Part shown: positions 1 through 5,864 of the stretch, piece by piece
Layout of the letters: each line of letters opens with the position of its first letter
How positions within the stretch are numbered: the first letter of the stretch is position 1
From: Bacteroidales bacterium UBA5515
GTDB lineage: Bacteria; Bacteroidota; Bacteroidia; Bacteroidales; P3
Assembly: GCA_002423895.1 (NCBI GenBank)
Contig: DIOL01000001.1
Span: 95,325-101,209, forward strand
DNA: 5,885 nucleotides
Reading direction: 5' to 3'
The notes under the pieces: model-generated
Told to the model about the DNA's origin: nothing
What the model saw: only the letters and a program-made list of their open reading frames with translations
Databases searched by the model: none
Translations under genes and position numbers: made by a program

Positions 1-45
1 CCTTCGGGTTATGAGCCCGACGAGCTACCACTGCTCCATCCCGCG
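1..45 (-). tRNA. initiator tRNA-Met (CAT), 5' part only
   Basis: Read on the minus strand from base 45 downward, this is the first 45 nt of an initiator tRNA: acceptor 5' strand CGCGGGA, a D-arm with GAGC/GCTC pairing, and an anticodon arm TCGGG-CTCATAA-CCCGA with anticodon CAT at bases 13-11. The three consecutive G-C pairs at the base of the anticodon stem (GGG/CCC) are the hallmark of initiator rather than elongator tRNA-Met, and the leading C suits the unpaired position 1 of bacterial initiators. The variable loop, T-arm and acceptor 3' strand lie beyond the left edge, so integrity and any CCA end cannot be judged. It supplies formyl-Met-tRNA for translation initiation. It has its own promoter and lies behind the terminators of the upstream gene cluster. 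Confidence 0.93.
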
Positions 46-60
46 TCTTGTTTCAGAGTG

Positions 61-92
61 CAAAAGTAGTACAAGTTTTCTTACAAACCAAA
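61..92 (-). promoter_or_regulatory. Bacteroidota-type promoter of the initiator tRNA
   Basis: On the minus strand there is TTTG at 92-89, a 20-nt spacer, then TACTTTTG at 68-61. This matches the Bacteroidota main-sigma consensus TTTG-N19-21-TAnnTTTG in both boxes and in spacing. Transcription would start near base 54, about 8-10 nt before the mature tRNA 5' end at 45, leaving a short leader for RNase P to remove. It is the best-formed promoter in the window, as expected for a stable RNA. A second TTTG at 87-84 would give a spacer of only 15 nt and is less likely. The start site is inferred, not observed. Confidence 0.75.
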
Positions 93-262
93 TAATCTAA
101 TCTAAAAAGTGATATTAAAATATTTATATGCTTATTATCAGTGAATTAAAATTCAGGTAATTTAACTCTCTTTTCTCAAAAATGGCTCAAAAAACTATAT
201 TTTTTAAAGAGAAAAGATGTTTTTGAATAAAGAAAAGAGATTTCCGTAAATTATTATTGAAG
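93..262. other. AT-rich intergenic spacer without a gene
   Basis: No credible reading frame or RNA gene is visible between the tRNA promoter and the terminator of the nadC-to-S4 cluster. The sequence is very AT-rich. It holds a spaced inverted repeat, TCTCTTTTCT at 167-176 against AGAAAAGAGA at 231-240, with 54 nt between the arms. A related GAGAAAAG lies at 210-217, and CTCAAAAA occurs twice (175-182 and 186-193). In sequence this biased such matches can arise by chance, and I assign no function. Confidence 0.5.
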
Positions 263-301
263 TAAAAAAATAAAACCTTATTTCAGTAAAACTAAATAAG
301 G
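263..301 (-). terminator. intrinsic terminator with U-tract ending the nadC-to-S4 cluster
   Basis: On the minus strand an AT-rich hairpin spans 301-276. The outer stem CCTTATTT pairs with AAATAAGG, and an inner AGT/ACT stem closes a 3-nt loop, with one bulged base at 284. It is followed directly by TTTTATTTTTTTA (275-263), a strong U-tract. Orientation and tail fit a factor-independent terminator for the gene ending at 437, leaving a 3' untranslated region of about 170 nt. It also insulates the tRNA promoter downstream. The stem is weaker in G-C than classical terminators, as is common in AT-rich genomes. Confidence 0.72.
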
Positions 302-331
302 AGTTTAAAGACCTTAATGTCCTTAAACTCC
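300..331 (-). terminator. second hairpin, upstream member of a tandem terminator pair
   Basis: GGAGTTTAA (300-308) pairs with TTAAACTCC (323-331). After one A/C mismatch (309/322), GAC (310-312) pairs with GTC (319-321), closing a 6-nt loop. This 12-pair stem is the strongest hairpin in the window. In minus-strand RNA it comes first and is followed by TTATTTAGTTTT, a broken U-rich tract, so it may terminate by itself. Otherwise it may serve as a 3'-end stabilising hairpin. It shares bases 300-301 with the next hairpin, so the two cannot both be fully paired. On the plus strand no U-tract follows it. Confidence 0.6.
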
Positions 332-436
332 CTAAACCCAATTAATCATTAACCACTAATAACACCCCTCATTCCCCTAAAAGGGAAGAAAGTTTTTCAC
401 TCTTCACTTTTACCTTTTCACTAATCATTAAAAAAA
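332..436 (-). other. 3' untranslated region of the S4-protein transcript
   Basis: No gene is seen between the stop codon at 437 and the terminator hairpins. The stretch has a small hairpin, TTCCC (372-376) pairing with GGGAA (383-387) over a 6-nt loop. It also has TAATCATTAA twice (343-352 and 422-431) and TTCACT three times (396-401, 403-408, 417-422). These short repeats are low in complexity and may mean nothing. Confidence 0.45.
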
Positions 437-805
437 CTAATCTTTAAAAGAATCAATATCCCTTCTTTCCTTCTTTGTTGGTCGTCCAACTCCTCTATCT
501 CTTTTCTCAAAGGCAAATTTTCGAGCTACCTCAATTCTTTCGTACTCTTCTTGCGGAGTAAGGTCAATCATATAGTTCTCCACCATTTTGGCAGAAATTC
601 TATTGTTTAGTAATTCTTTAACTTCAATTTCTTTGTGCAGTTGATTTATGTTTATTTCAAATCTGTCACCAACCTTTACTTCTTTTGAAGCCTTAGCAAT
701 AATGTCATTTTGAGTAATCTTACCCAATCGACAGGCATCCGTTGCTAAAGCTCTTGTCTTGTAAAGCCTGACTGCCCAAAGCCACTTGTCTAAACGTACT
801 GACAT
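437..805 (-). CDS. hslR: S4-domain RNA-binding protein, Hsp15/HslR-like
   Basis: A 122-residue protein of the heat-shock protein 15 family, close to the 133 residues of E. coli HslR. The N-terminus carries the S4 RNA-binding fold: RLDKWLWAVRLYKTRALA (residues 4-21) is its typical opening, and the domain runs to about residue 50 (VKVGDRFEI). A middle region has the ELL and LTPQEE stretches common in the family. The basic C-terminus has GRPTKKERR (107-115), a family signature. E. coli Hsp15 binds free 50S subunits that still carry a nascent chain on tRNA and helps recycle them; that role is transferred from the family, not shown here. The ATG at 805 lies only 3 bases after the der stop, so translational coupling is likely. 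It is the last gene of the cluster. The symbol is by family, and a Bacteroidota paralogue with a different substrate is possible. Confidence 0.86.
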   Translation of the reverse strand: MSVRLDKWLWAVRLYKTRALATDACRLGKITQNDIIAKASKEVKVGDRFEININQLHKEIEVKELLNNRISAKMVENYMIDLTPQEEYERIEVARKFAFEKRDRGVGRPTKKERRDIDSFKD

Positions 806-808
806 ATT

Positions 809-2122
809 TTATTTTTCTCTAAAATAGAGAGTGATTGGAACACCGTGAAAGTTATAAATTTCTCTCATTCTGTTTTCCACATATCTTCTGTATGGTTCAC
901 GAATATATTGAGGAAGATTGCAATAGAAAACAAATTGAGGATAAGCAGTCTTAAGTTGCATTACATATTTAATCTTAATATGCTTTCCTTTGTATGATGG
1001 TGGTGGGTTTTCTTCCTTAACAATTGGTAGAACCTCTTCGTTTAAACGTGATGTTGATATTTGTTGTGTACGTGACTCATAAACCATTTTTGCAGTTTCC
1101 AAAACCTTGAAAATTCTTTGCTTGTTGATTACTGAAGTAAATATAATTGGAACATCATCAAAAGGAGCAATTCTTTCTCTAATCCTTGCTTCAAAGTCTT
1201 TTGAAGTGTTTGTATCCTTTTCAATCAAATCCCATTTGTTTACAACAATAACAACTCCTTTATTATTTCTTTGAATTAAGCTAAAGAGGTTTAAGTCTTG
1301 TGATTCCAAGCCTTGAGAGGCATCAAGCATCAAAATACAAACATCACTGCTTTCAATTGAACGGATGGAACGCATAACAGAATAGAACTCCACATCTTCA
1401 AAAACCTTTCCTTTTTTCCTAACTCCAGCAGTGTCAACAATCATAAAGTCAAATCCAAAAAGATTATATCTTGTAAGAAGAGAATCTCTTGTTGTTCCTG
1501 AAATGTTTGTTACAATATTTCTATCTTGTCCAATTAAAGCATTTATCATTGAACTCTTACCAACATTAGGTCTTCCAACAACTGCAATCTTTGGCAAGTC
1601 AGTATCAATGTTTTCTTCTTCTTCCTCAACTTCAAAATCTCTCACAAGTTCATCAAGCAAATCACCAGTTCCAGAACCATTAATTGCAGAAATACAATAA
1701 ATTTCTCCAAGTCCTAATGAATAAAACTCTGCATGGTCATTTGCTCTTTGAGTGTTATCAACTTTGTTTGCAACCAAAAGTACTTTCTTTGGAGTTTTTC
1801 TTAGCAAATCTGCAACATCTTCATCCATTGGAGTCAATCCTTCCTTAACATCAACCAAAAACATAATTGCATCAGCTTCTTCAATTGCCAAAACAACTTG
1901 TTTTCTAATTTCTCCCTCAAATTCGTCATCACTTCCGTTAATATAACCTCCAGTATCAATTACTGAAAAATCTTTTCCGTTCCAAAAGCTTTTTCCATAA
2001 TGGCGATCTCTTGTTACACCTGCCACTTCATGGATTATTGCATCCCTTGATTCTGTCAGTCTATTAAAAAGAGTAGATTTCCCCACATTTGGTCTTCCTA
2101 CTATTGCTACAATCTTACCCAT
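809..2122 (-). CDS. der: ribosome biogenesis GTPase Der (EngA)
   Basis: Der is a cytoplasmic GTPase with two tandem G domains and a C-terminal KH-like domain, essential for late 50S subunit assembly in bacteria studied. All expected motifs are present in the 437 residues. G domain 1 has GRPNVGKST (9-17), the G2 threonine in VTRD (36-39), DTGG (56-59), NKVD (119-122) and SAING (145-149). After an acidic linker (EVEEEEE, 164-170), G domain 2 has GRPNVGKSS (183-191), GTTRD (209-213), DTAG (230-233) and NKWD (295-298). The KH-like domain, about 350-437, contains PPSYKGKHIKIKY and ends in GVPITLYFREK, as in known Der proteins. Length is normal and no key residue is missing. The G5 loop of domain 2 reads TSVINKQ instead of the more common SA-type sequence. 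The ATG at 2122 follows an A/T-rich leader without a clear ribosome binding site. It lies between yihY (44-base gap) and the S4 gene (3-base gap). Confidence 0.97.
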   Translation of the reverse strand: MGKIVAIVGRPNVGKSTLFNRLTESRDAIIHEVAGVTRDRHYGKSFWNGKDFSVIDTGGYINGSDDEFEGEIRKQVVLAIEEADAIMFLVDVKEGLTPMDEDVADLLRKTPKKVLLVANKVDNTQRANDHAEFYSLGLGEIYCISAINGSGTGDLLDELVRDFEVEEEEENIDTDLPKIAVVGRPNVGKSSMINALIGQDRNIVTNISGTTRDSLLTRYNLFGFDFMIVDTAGVRKKGKVFEDVEFYSVMRSIRSIESSDVCILMLDASQGLESQDLNLFSLIQRNNKGVVIVVNKWDLIEKDTNTSKDFEARIRERIAPFDDVPIIFTSVINKQRIFKVLETAKMVYESRTQQISTSRLNEEVLPIVKEENPPPSYKGKHIKIKYVMQLKTAYPQFVFYCNLPQYIREPYRRYVENRMREIYNFHGVPITLYFREK

Positions 2123-2166
2123 ATATTTTTATATTTATTTATTTTATTACTCTATTTTTTGTTGTT

Positions 2167-3240
2167 TTATTGTTTTCTCTTTTCGCCCATTTTTCTCAAT
2201 ACTATCATTATTCTGCTAATAATTCTTCTCCATCTCCTGTAAACCGATTTATTTCCTGCTGAACGACTTATCTTAATTGAGTTTTCATTGTCTTCATTGT
2301 CTTTAGATACTTTTTCTTTTACGGCAAAGGCTATACTGGCATTAAGCTCGTAGCCAATTATTAAAATATAGGATATTAAAAAGAACCATAAAAGAAATAT
2401 GATTAAAGCTCCAATTGAGCCATAGAGAGCATTGTATTGAGAGAAATTGGATATATAGAAATTGAATCCTGAAATTGAAAGTATAAAAAGAATTGTAGCT
2501 AAGGTTGCTCCTGCTGAAAAGAACTTAAAGTTTGATTTATCTGCAGGTGTATAATAATAAATCATAACGAACATTATATAAACTAAAGCTACCAATAATA
2601 ACCATTTTGCAGATTTAAGAAGAAAGAGTATAATTCCTTCCTCAATAAAAGAGTTTACTAAAAGGTAATTGAAAAATGTTGTTGAGCCTATTATTAATGT
2701 AAAGGATAGGAAAACAACAAATCCAATTGCAAAAACTAATCCAATACTTATTAATCTTCTTCTAAGCCATTTCTTTTTTTGAGTTACATATTTTGAGCTG
2801 TTAAAAGAAATCATCATTGCATTAATACCACTTGAGGCAACATAAATTGAACTTATAAACCCAATAGACATAAGCCCTTGATGTTTCTTTAGAAATATTT
2901 CATTGATAACAGAAGTAACTTTTCCTGAAATGGATTCTGGAACTAATGTATTAATAAGTTCTATAATTTGAAGATATAATGAGTCAATGGGAACATAAGG
3001 CAAAAGAGTAAAGAAGAAAAGCAGTAGAGGGAAGGTAGCCAAAACAAAGTGATAGGCAAGTGCTGCTGCTCTTTGATTAATGAAACCTTTTGCCAATCCT
3101 TGAAAGAAGAAAAACAAAACATCAAACAAAGGAACTCCCTGAAACCCAGGAAGGACAATAAGCCTTGAAACATGCAAGGCATTCCTGATGGGTCTCCAGT
3201 AAAGGAAATGTCTAATAAATTTATTTTGTTTCTTTGGCAT
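2167..3240 (-). CDS. YihY/BrkB-family inner membrane protein
   Basis: A 357-residue polytopic membrane protein of the YihY/virulence factor BrkB family, once misnamed ribonuclease BN. Family marks are QRAAALAYHFVLATFPLLLF (56-75) and, near the end of the core, YNALYGSIGALIIFLLWFFL (269-288) followed by YELNASIA (297-304). I count about six hydrophobic spans, near 62-80, 121-142, 163-188, 203-229, 240-262 and 272-298. No signal peptide is evident. A hydrophilic C-terminal tail of about 50 residues first has mixed charge (KDNEDNEN) and then turns strongly basic, with an amphipathic-looking RRWRRIISRIMIVLRK (335-350). E. coli YihY has 290 residues, so extensions at both ends explain the length. 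The function of the family is not settled, and transport or envelope roles are only proposals. It lies 30 bases after nadC and 44 before der, suggesting co-transcription. Confidence 0.9.
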   Translation of the reverse strand: MPKKQNKFIRHFLYWRPIRNALHVSRLIVLPGFQGVPLFDVLFFFFQGLAKGFINQRAAALAYHFVLATFPLLLFFFTLLPYVPIDSLYLQIIELINTLVPESISGKVTSVINEIFLKKHQGLMSIGFISSIYVASSGINAMMISFNSSKYVTQKKKWLRRRLISIGLVFAIGFVVFLSFTLIIGSTTFFNYLLVNSFIEEGIILFLLKSAKWLLLVALVYIMFVMIYYYTPADKSNFKFFSAGATLATILFILSISGFNFYISNFSQYNALYGSIGALIIFLLWFFLISYILIIGYELNASIAFAVKEKVSKDNEDNENSIKISRSAGNKSVYRRWRRIISRIMIVLRKMGEKRKQ

Positions 3241-3270
3241 TAGAAAACTAAAAGTATGTAATTTTAATTA

Positions 3271-4134
3271 TTAATCTTCAGCAACTAAACTTAAGTCCAA
3301 AGATTTAATTTGATGAGTTAAAGCACCAACAGAAATAAAATCAACTCCTGTTTTTGCAAAGCTTAGAATTGTGTCTTTGTTTATTCCTCCAGAGCTTTCT
3401 GTTTCATATTTCCCTCCAATTCTTTCAATAGCCTTTTGCAATAGTTCAGGAGTAAAGTTATCAAGCATAATTCTGTCAATTCCTCCAATCTTAAGCACCC
3501 TTTCCAATTCTTCCAAAGAACGAACTTCAACTTCAATCTTCAATTCCTTACCCAAGTTCTTTAAATATTCTTTGGTTTTTGTTATTGCATTTTCAACTCC
3601 ACCAGCAAAGTCAATATGATTATCTTTAAGCATTATCATATCATAAAGTCCAATTCTATGATTGTAGCCTCCTCCAACTTTAACTGCATATTTTTCAAAC
3701 AAACGCATTGAAGGAGTTGTCTTTCGAGTGTCAAGTAGTTTTGTTCTTGTACCTTTAATCAATTCAACATATTCATTAGTAGAGGTTGCAATGCCTGAAA
3801 GTCTTTGCATATAGTTTAAAGCAGTTCTTTCGGAAGTTAAAATACCAATTGCAGAACCTTCAACCCTGAAAATAATATCTCCTTTCTTTATCCTGTCACC
3901 ATCTTTCATCATTGCAGTAAATTTAATGCTCTTGTCAACCAAAGCATAAACTTCTCTTGCAATATTAATACCACAAATTATTCCTTCCTGCTTTGCAACA
4001 AGTTTTGCCTTATTGGTTTCACTCTTTGAAATACAAGCTAAAGAAGAATGGTCTCCATCTCCAATATCCTCACTTAAAGATAATTCAATATGTTTTAAAA
4101 GATATTCCTTAGGGATTAAATCGTACATGTTCAT
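3271..4134 (-). CDS. nadC: nicotinate-nucleotide pyrophosphorylase (carboxylating), quinolinate phosphoribosyltransferase
   Basis: NadC converts quinolinate and PRPP to nicotinate mononucleotide, CO2 and pyrophosphate, the third step of de novo NAD synthesis in the cytoplasm. From the ATG at 4134 it has 287 residues, the usual size. Visible family motifs, in that numbering, are EDIGDGD (22-28), SERTALNYMQRLSGIAT (101-117), DTRKTTPSMR (135-144), GGGYNHR (154-160), MLKDNH (168-173), IEVEVRS (200-206), MLDN (223-226) and ESSGGI (246-251). These supply the expected substrate-binding basic residues Arg103, Arg137, Lys138, His159, Arg160 and Lys170, and the acidic Glu201 or Glu203 and Asp225. The frame extends 5 codons further to a TTG at 4149. 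I prefer the ATG at 4134, with another in-frame ATG at 4128 possible. nadA and nadB are not in the window. It is the first gene of the minus-strand cluster and faces cinA across a divergent promoter region. Confidence 0.96.
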   Translation of the reverse strand: MNMYDLIPKEYLLKHIELSLSEDIGDGDHSSLACISKSETNKAKLVAKQEGIICGINIAREVYALVDKSIKFTAMMKDGDRIKKGDIIFRVEGSAIGILTSERTALNYMQRLSGIATSTNEYVELIKGTRTKLLDTRKTTPSMRLFEKYAVKVGGGYNHRIGLYDMIMLKDNHIDFAGGVENAITKTKEYLKNLGKELKIEVEVRSLEELERVLKIGGIDRIMLDNFTPELLQKAIERIGGKYETESSGGINKDTILSFAKTGVDFISVGALTHQIKSLDLSLVAED

Positions 4135-4172
4135 ATCACAAAAATGCAATTATAATTAACTCAAATTCTGCA

Positions 4173-4180
4173 CAAAGATA
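4173..4180 (-). promoter_or_regulatory. -7 box of the nadC promoter
   Basis: The minus strand reads TATCTTTG from 4180 to 4173, an exact match to the Bacteroidota -7 consensus TAnnTTTG. Transcription would begin near 4166, about 30 nt upstream of the ATG at 4134. No TTTG is found at the expected 19-21 nt upstream. The nearest, at 4195-4192, is only 11 nt away. The -33 element is therefore weak or absent, which could mean a regulated or low-level promoter. I see no clear operator for an NAD repressor. Confidence 0.55.
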
Positions 4181-4317
4181 CAATATTTCATCAAATTACT
4201 TTCCTTATCCTTTCTTTTCTTCACTAATTCAACCATTAAAGCATATTTCTTTGCTGTAATTATAAGCCAATTTTTGAATTTAATTCTGCTAATTCTCACT
4301 CCAATGAAACAAATCAT

Positions 4318-4325
4318 TAATTTTG
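4318..4325 (+). promoter_or_regulatory. -7 box of the cinA promoter
   Basis: TAATTTTG matches TAnnTTTG and lies 40 nt upstream of the cinA ATG at 4365, placing the transcript start near 4332. No TTTG occurs at the consensus distance upstream; the closest is at 4273-4276, with a 41-nt gap. This is again a promoter with only one recognisable box. It overlaps the upstream TTG at 4323 that would extend the cinA frame, which argues that the extension is untranslated. The divergent nadC box is about 140 bp away. Confidence 0.5.
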
Positions 4326-4364
4326 CACAACTATTTTTTAAATGGATTTAAAACTTACAACAAA

Positions 4365-5612
4365 ATGGATATTGAAATAATAAATATTGGCGATGAACTT
4401 CTAATTGGACAAGTAGTTAACACCAATGCTTCCTTTATGTCAGAGGAGTTAAACAAAGTTGGACTGAATGTAAACAGGGTAACTACAATTGCTGATGATG
4501 CAAATGAAATTGAATTGTCAGTTCTCAATGCTTTGGAGCATGCCGATTGCATTCTAATAACTGGAGGCTTGGGACCAACAAAAGACGATATAACAAAATA
4601 TACCTTAGCTAAGATATTTGAAAGCGAAATGGAGGAAGATGAGAATGTTTTGGCAAATATTAAAAGAATTTTCGACCATAGAGGATATACTCTTACGCCA
4701 ACAAATCGTCTTCAAGCATTGGTACCAAAGAAATGCAGGGTTATTGAAAACTTGGTTGGAACAGCACCAGGGATGTGTTTTGAAAAAGAAGGCAAGTTAA
4801 TTATCTCAATGCCTGGAGTACCTTTTGAAATGAAAGCAATGATGCAAAGGCACGTTATCCCAATTCTTCTTTCACACTACAAACCTTCTGCAATATTTCA
4901 TAAAACAATAATAACTCAAGGCGTGGGAGAAAGTTTTCTTTCCGATATGATTGAAGAATTTGAATTGGCATTACCTAAATACATAAAGTTGGCCTATCTT
5001 CCTGCCGCAAACCTTTTAAGACTTCGCCTTTCAGCAAGAGGAGAAGATGAAAAGGCAATTAAGCAAGAATTGGATAATCAAGTTGAAAAACTAATGCCAC
5101 TTATTAAAGACTATTTTATAGGATTTGATGAAGGCGATTTAAGTGTTCTTGTCAGCAAACTACTATTAGAAAAAAACAAAACCCTTTCAACAGTTGAAAG
5201 CTGCACAGGAGGAAATATTGCTCACACAATCACACTTAATGCAGGCTCTTCTGAGTATTATAAAGGCACAATTGTATCTTATGCCAACCAGGTAAAGACA
5301 GAACTTTTGGGAGTTAAAGAAGAGTCAATCCAAAATCAGGGAGCAGTAAGCAAGGAAGTGGCTGAGCAGATGGCATTACAAGGAGTTAAGAAACTTAATA
5401 CAGACTATTGTGTTTCAACAACAGGTATTGCAGGACCAAGTGGAGGAAGTGATGAAAAACCAGTAGGTACAGTATGGATTGCAGTTGCAAATGCAAAAGG
5501 AGAATGCCTTTCCAAGCAGTTTAATTTCTATTCAAGCAGAGAAAACTTTATAAACAGAACAACCAACCAAGCCTTTGCAATGCTTCTAAGCTGGATAAAG
5601 GAAGGTAAATAA
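4365..5612 (+). CDS. cinA: CinA family protein: COG1058 domain fused to PncC-type nicotinamide-nucleotide amidohydrolase
   Basis: A 415-residue, two-domain CinA protein of full family length. The N-terminal molybdopterin-binding-like (COG1058) domain covers about residues 1-170, with IINIGDELLIGQVVNTNA at 5-22, TGGLGPTKDD (66-75) and the PGVPFEM motif (150-156). Characterised homologues show ADP-ribose pyrophosphatase activity for this domain. A linker region (about 175-255) follows. The C-terminal PncC domain (about 262-415) contains VESCTGG (277-283) with the presumed nucleophile Ser279, GAVSKEVAEQM (326-336), TGIAGPSGG (353-361) and GTVWIAVA (368-375). In characterised homologues PncC deamidates NMN to nicotinate mononucleotide, recycling NMN in the cytoplasm. 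The name competence/damage-inducible comes from other bacteria and implies nothing here. I chose the ATG at 4365 because MDIEIINIGDEL aligns with the normal family start. The frame can extend 14 codons to a TTG at 4323, but that lies in the promoter box. No intrinsic terminator is visible downstream. Confidence 0.95.
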   Translation: MDIEIINIGDELLIGQVVNTNASFMSEELNKVGLNVNRVTTIADDANEIELSVLNALEHADCILITGGLGPTKDDITKYTLAKIFESEMEEDENVLANIKRIFDHRGYTLTPTNRLQALVPKKCRVIENLVGTAPGMCFEKEGKLIISMPGVPFEMKAMMQRHVIPILLSHYKPSAIFHKTIITQGVGESFLSDMIEEFELALPKYIKLAYLPAANLLRLRLSARGEDEKAIKQELDNQVEKLMPLIKDYFIGFDEGDLSVLVSKLLLEKNKTLSTVESCTGGNIAHTITLNAGSSEYYKGTIVSYANQVKTELLGVKEESIQNQGAVSKEVAEQMALQGVKKLNTDYCVSTTGIAGPSGGSDEKPVGTVWIAVANAKGECLSKQFNFYSSRENFINRTTNQAFAMLLSWIKEGK

Positions 5613-5767
5613 GGCTAACCACAAAATAAGATTAAAACTACTGTTCTATTTCTTTTTTTTTAGGAGATAGATAACTTATTTATTGAAAATTATTCAAGAA
5701 GTTTTACTCTCCATATCAAGTTTAAAACTAAGCAAATAAGGATTAGAAAAATTTAAACAAGACTTAG
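5613..5767. other. intergenic region after cinA, nothing recognised
   Basis: No reading frame with family features and no RNA gene is seen on either strand. A run of nine T lies at 5653-5661, flanked by CTATTTC (5646-5652) and GAGATAG (5664-5670), which can pair with one G-U. The T-run would then sit in the loop, not behind the stem, so this is not a normal intrinsic terminator. Confidence 0.5.
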
Positions 5768-5855
5768 TTCTCAATATAATGGCATTATATTCTCAGTATA
5801 ATGCCATTATACTTATGATTTAATGGCATTATAGTTTTGGTTTAATGGCATTAAA
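5768..5855. repeat. four 22-bp tandem repeats, each centred on a palindrome
   Basis: Four copies of a TAATGSCATTA core have centres at 5782, 5804, 5826 and 5848, exactly 22 bp apart, giving 88 bp of tandem array. Each copy is an odd-length palindrome around a single central base. Perfect symmetry spans 19 bp in copy 1 (5773-5791), 19 bp in copy 2 (5795-5813), 11 bp in copy 3 (5821-5831) and 15 bp in copy 4 (5841-5855). Copies 1 and 2 differ at only 2 of 22 positions, one being the central base (G against C). Copies 3 and 4 diverge mainly in the spacer. In both copies 1 and 2 the outer stem bases change in a paired manner (AATA/TATT against AGTA/TACT), keeping symmetry. Two helical turns per unit would place bound proteins on one DNA face. 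Operator array, iteron-like site and simple tandem repeat are all possible, and function is unknown. Confidence 0.9.
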
Positions 5856-5864
5856 TGGAGAATA

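Noticed and set aside
1431..1946. Plus-strand open frames of 89 and 64 codons
   Set aside because: They lie wholly antisense to der, are rich in serine and threonine as expected from reversed codons, and show no family features.
2961..3182. Minus-strand 73-codon frame inside the YihY-like gene
   Set aside because: It overlaps the conserved N-terminal membrane region of the real gene in another frame. Its hydrophobicity merely mirrors the T-rich codons.
3371..3619. Plus-strand 82-codon frame opposite nadC
   Set aside because: Antisense to conserved nadC motifs, with no recognisable domain or start signal.
4323..4364. Upstream extension of cinA from TTG at 4323
   Set aside because: The TTG sits inside the TAATTTTG promoter box, and the family normally starts at the sequence coded from 4365.
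4355..4800. Frames of 65 codons (minus) and 60 codons (plus) overlapping cinA
   Set aside because: Both overlap the conserved CinA N-terminal domain, and neither has features of its own.
5646..5670. Intrinsic terminator of cinA
   Set aside because: The T-run falls in the loop of the only possible stem, and no stem precedes it.
5768..5855. CRISPR array
   Set aside because: The repeats are contiguous 22-bp units with no unique spacers of typical length, and no cas gene is near.
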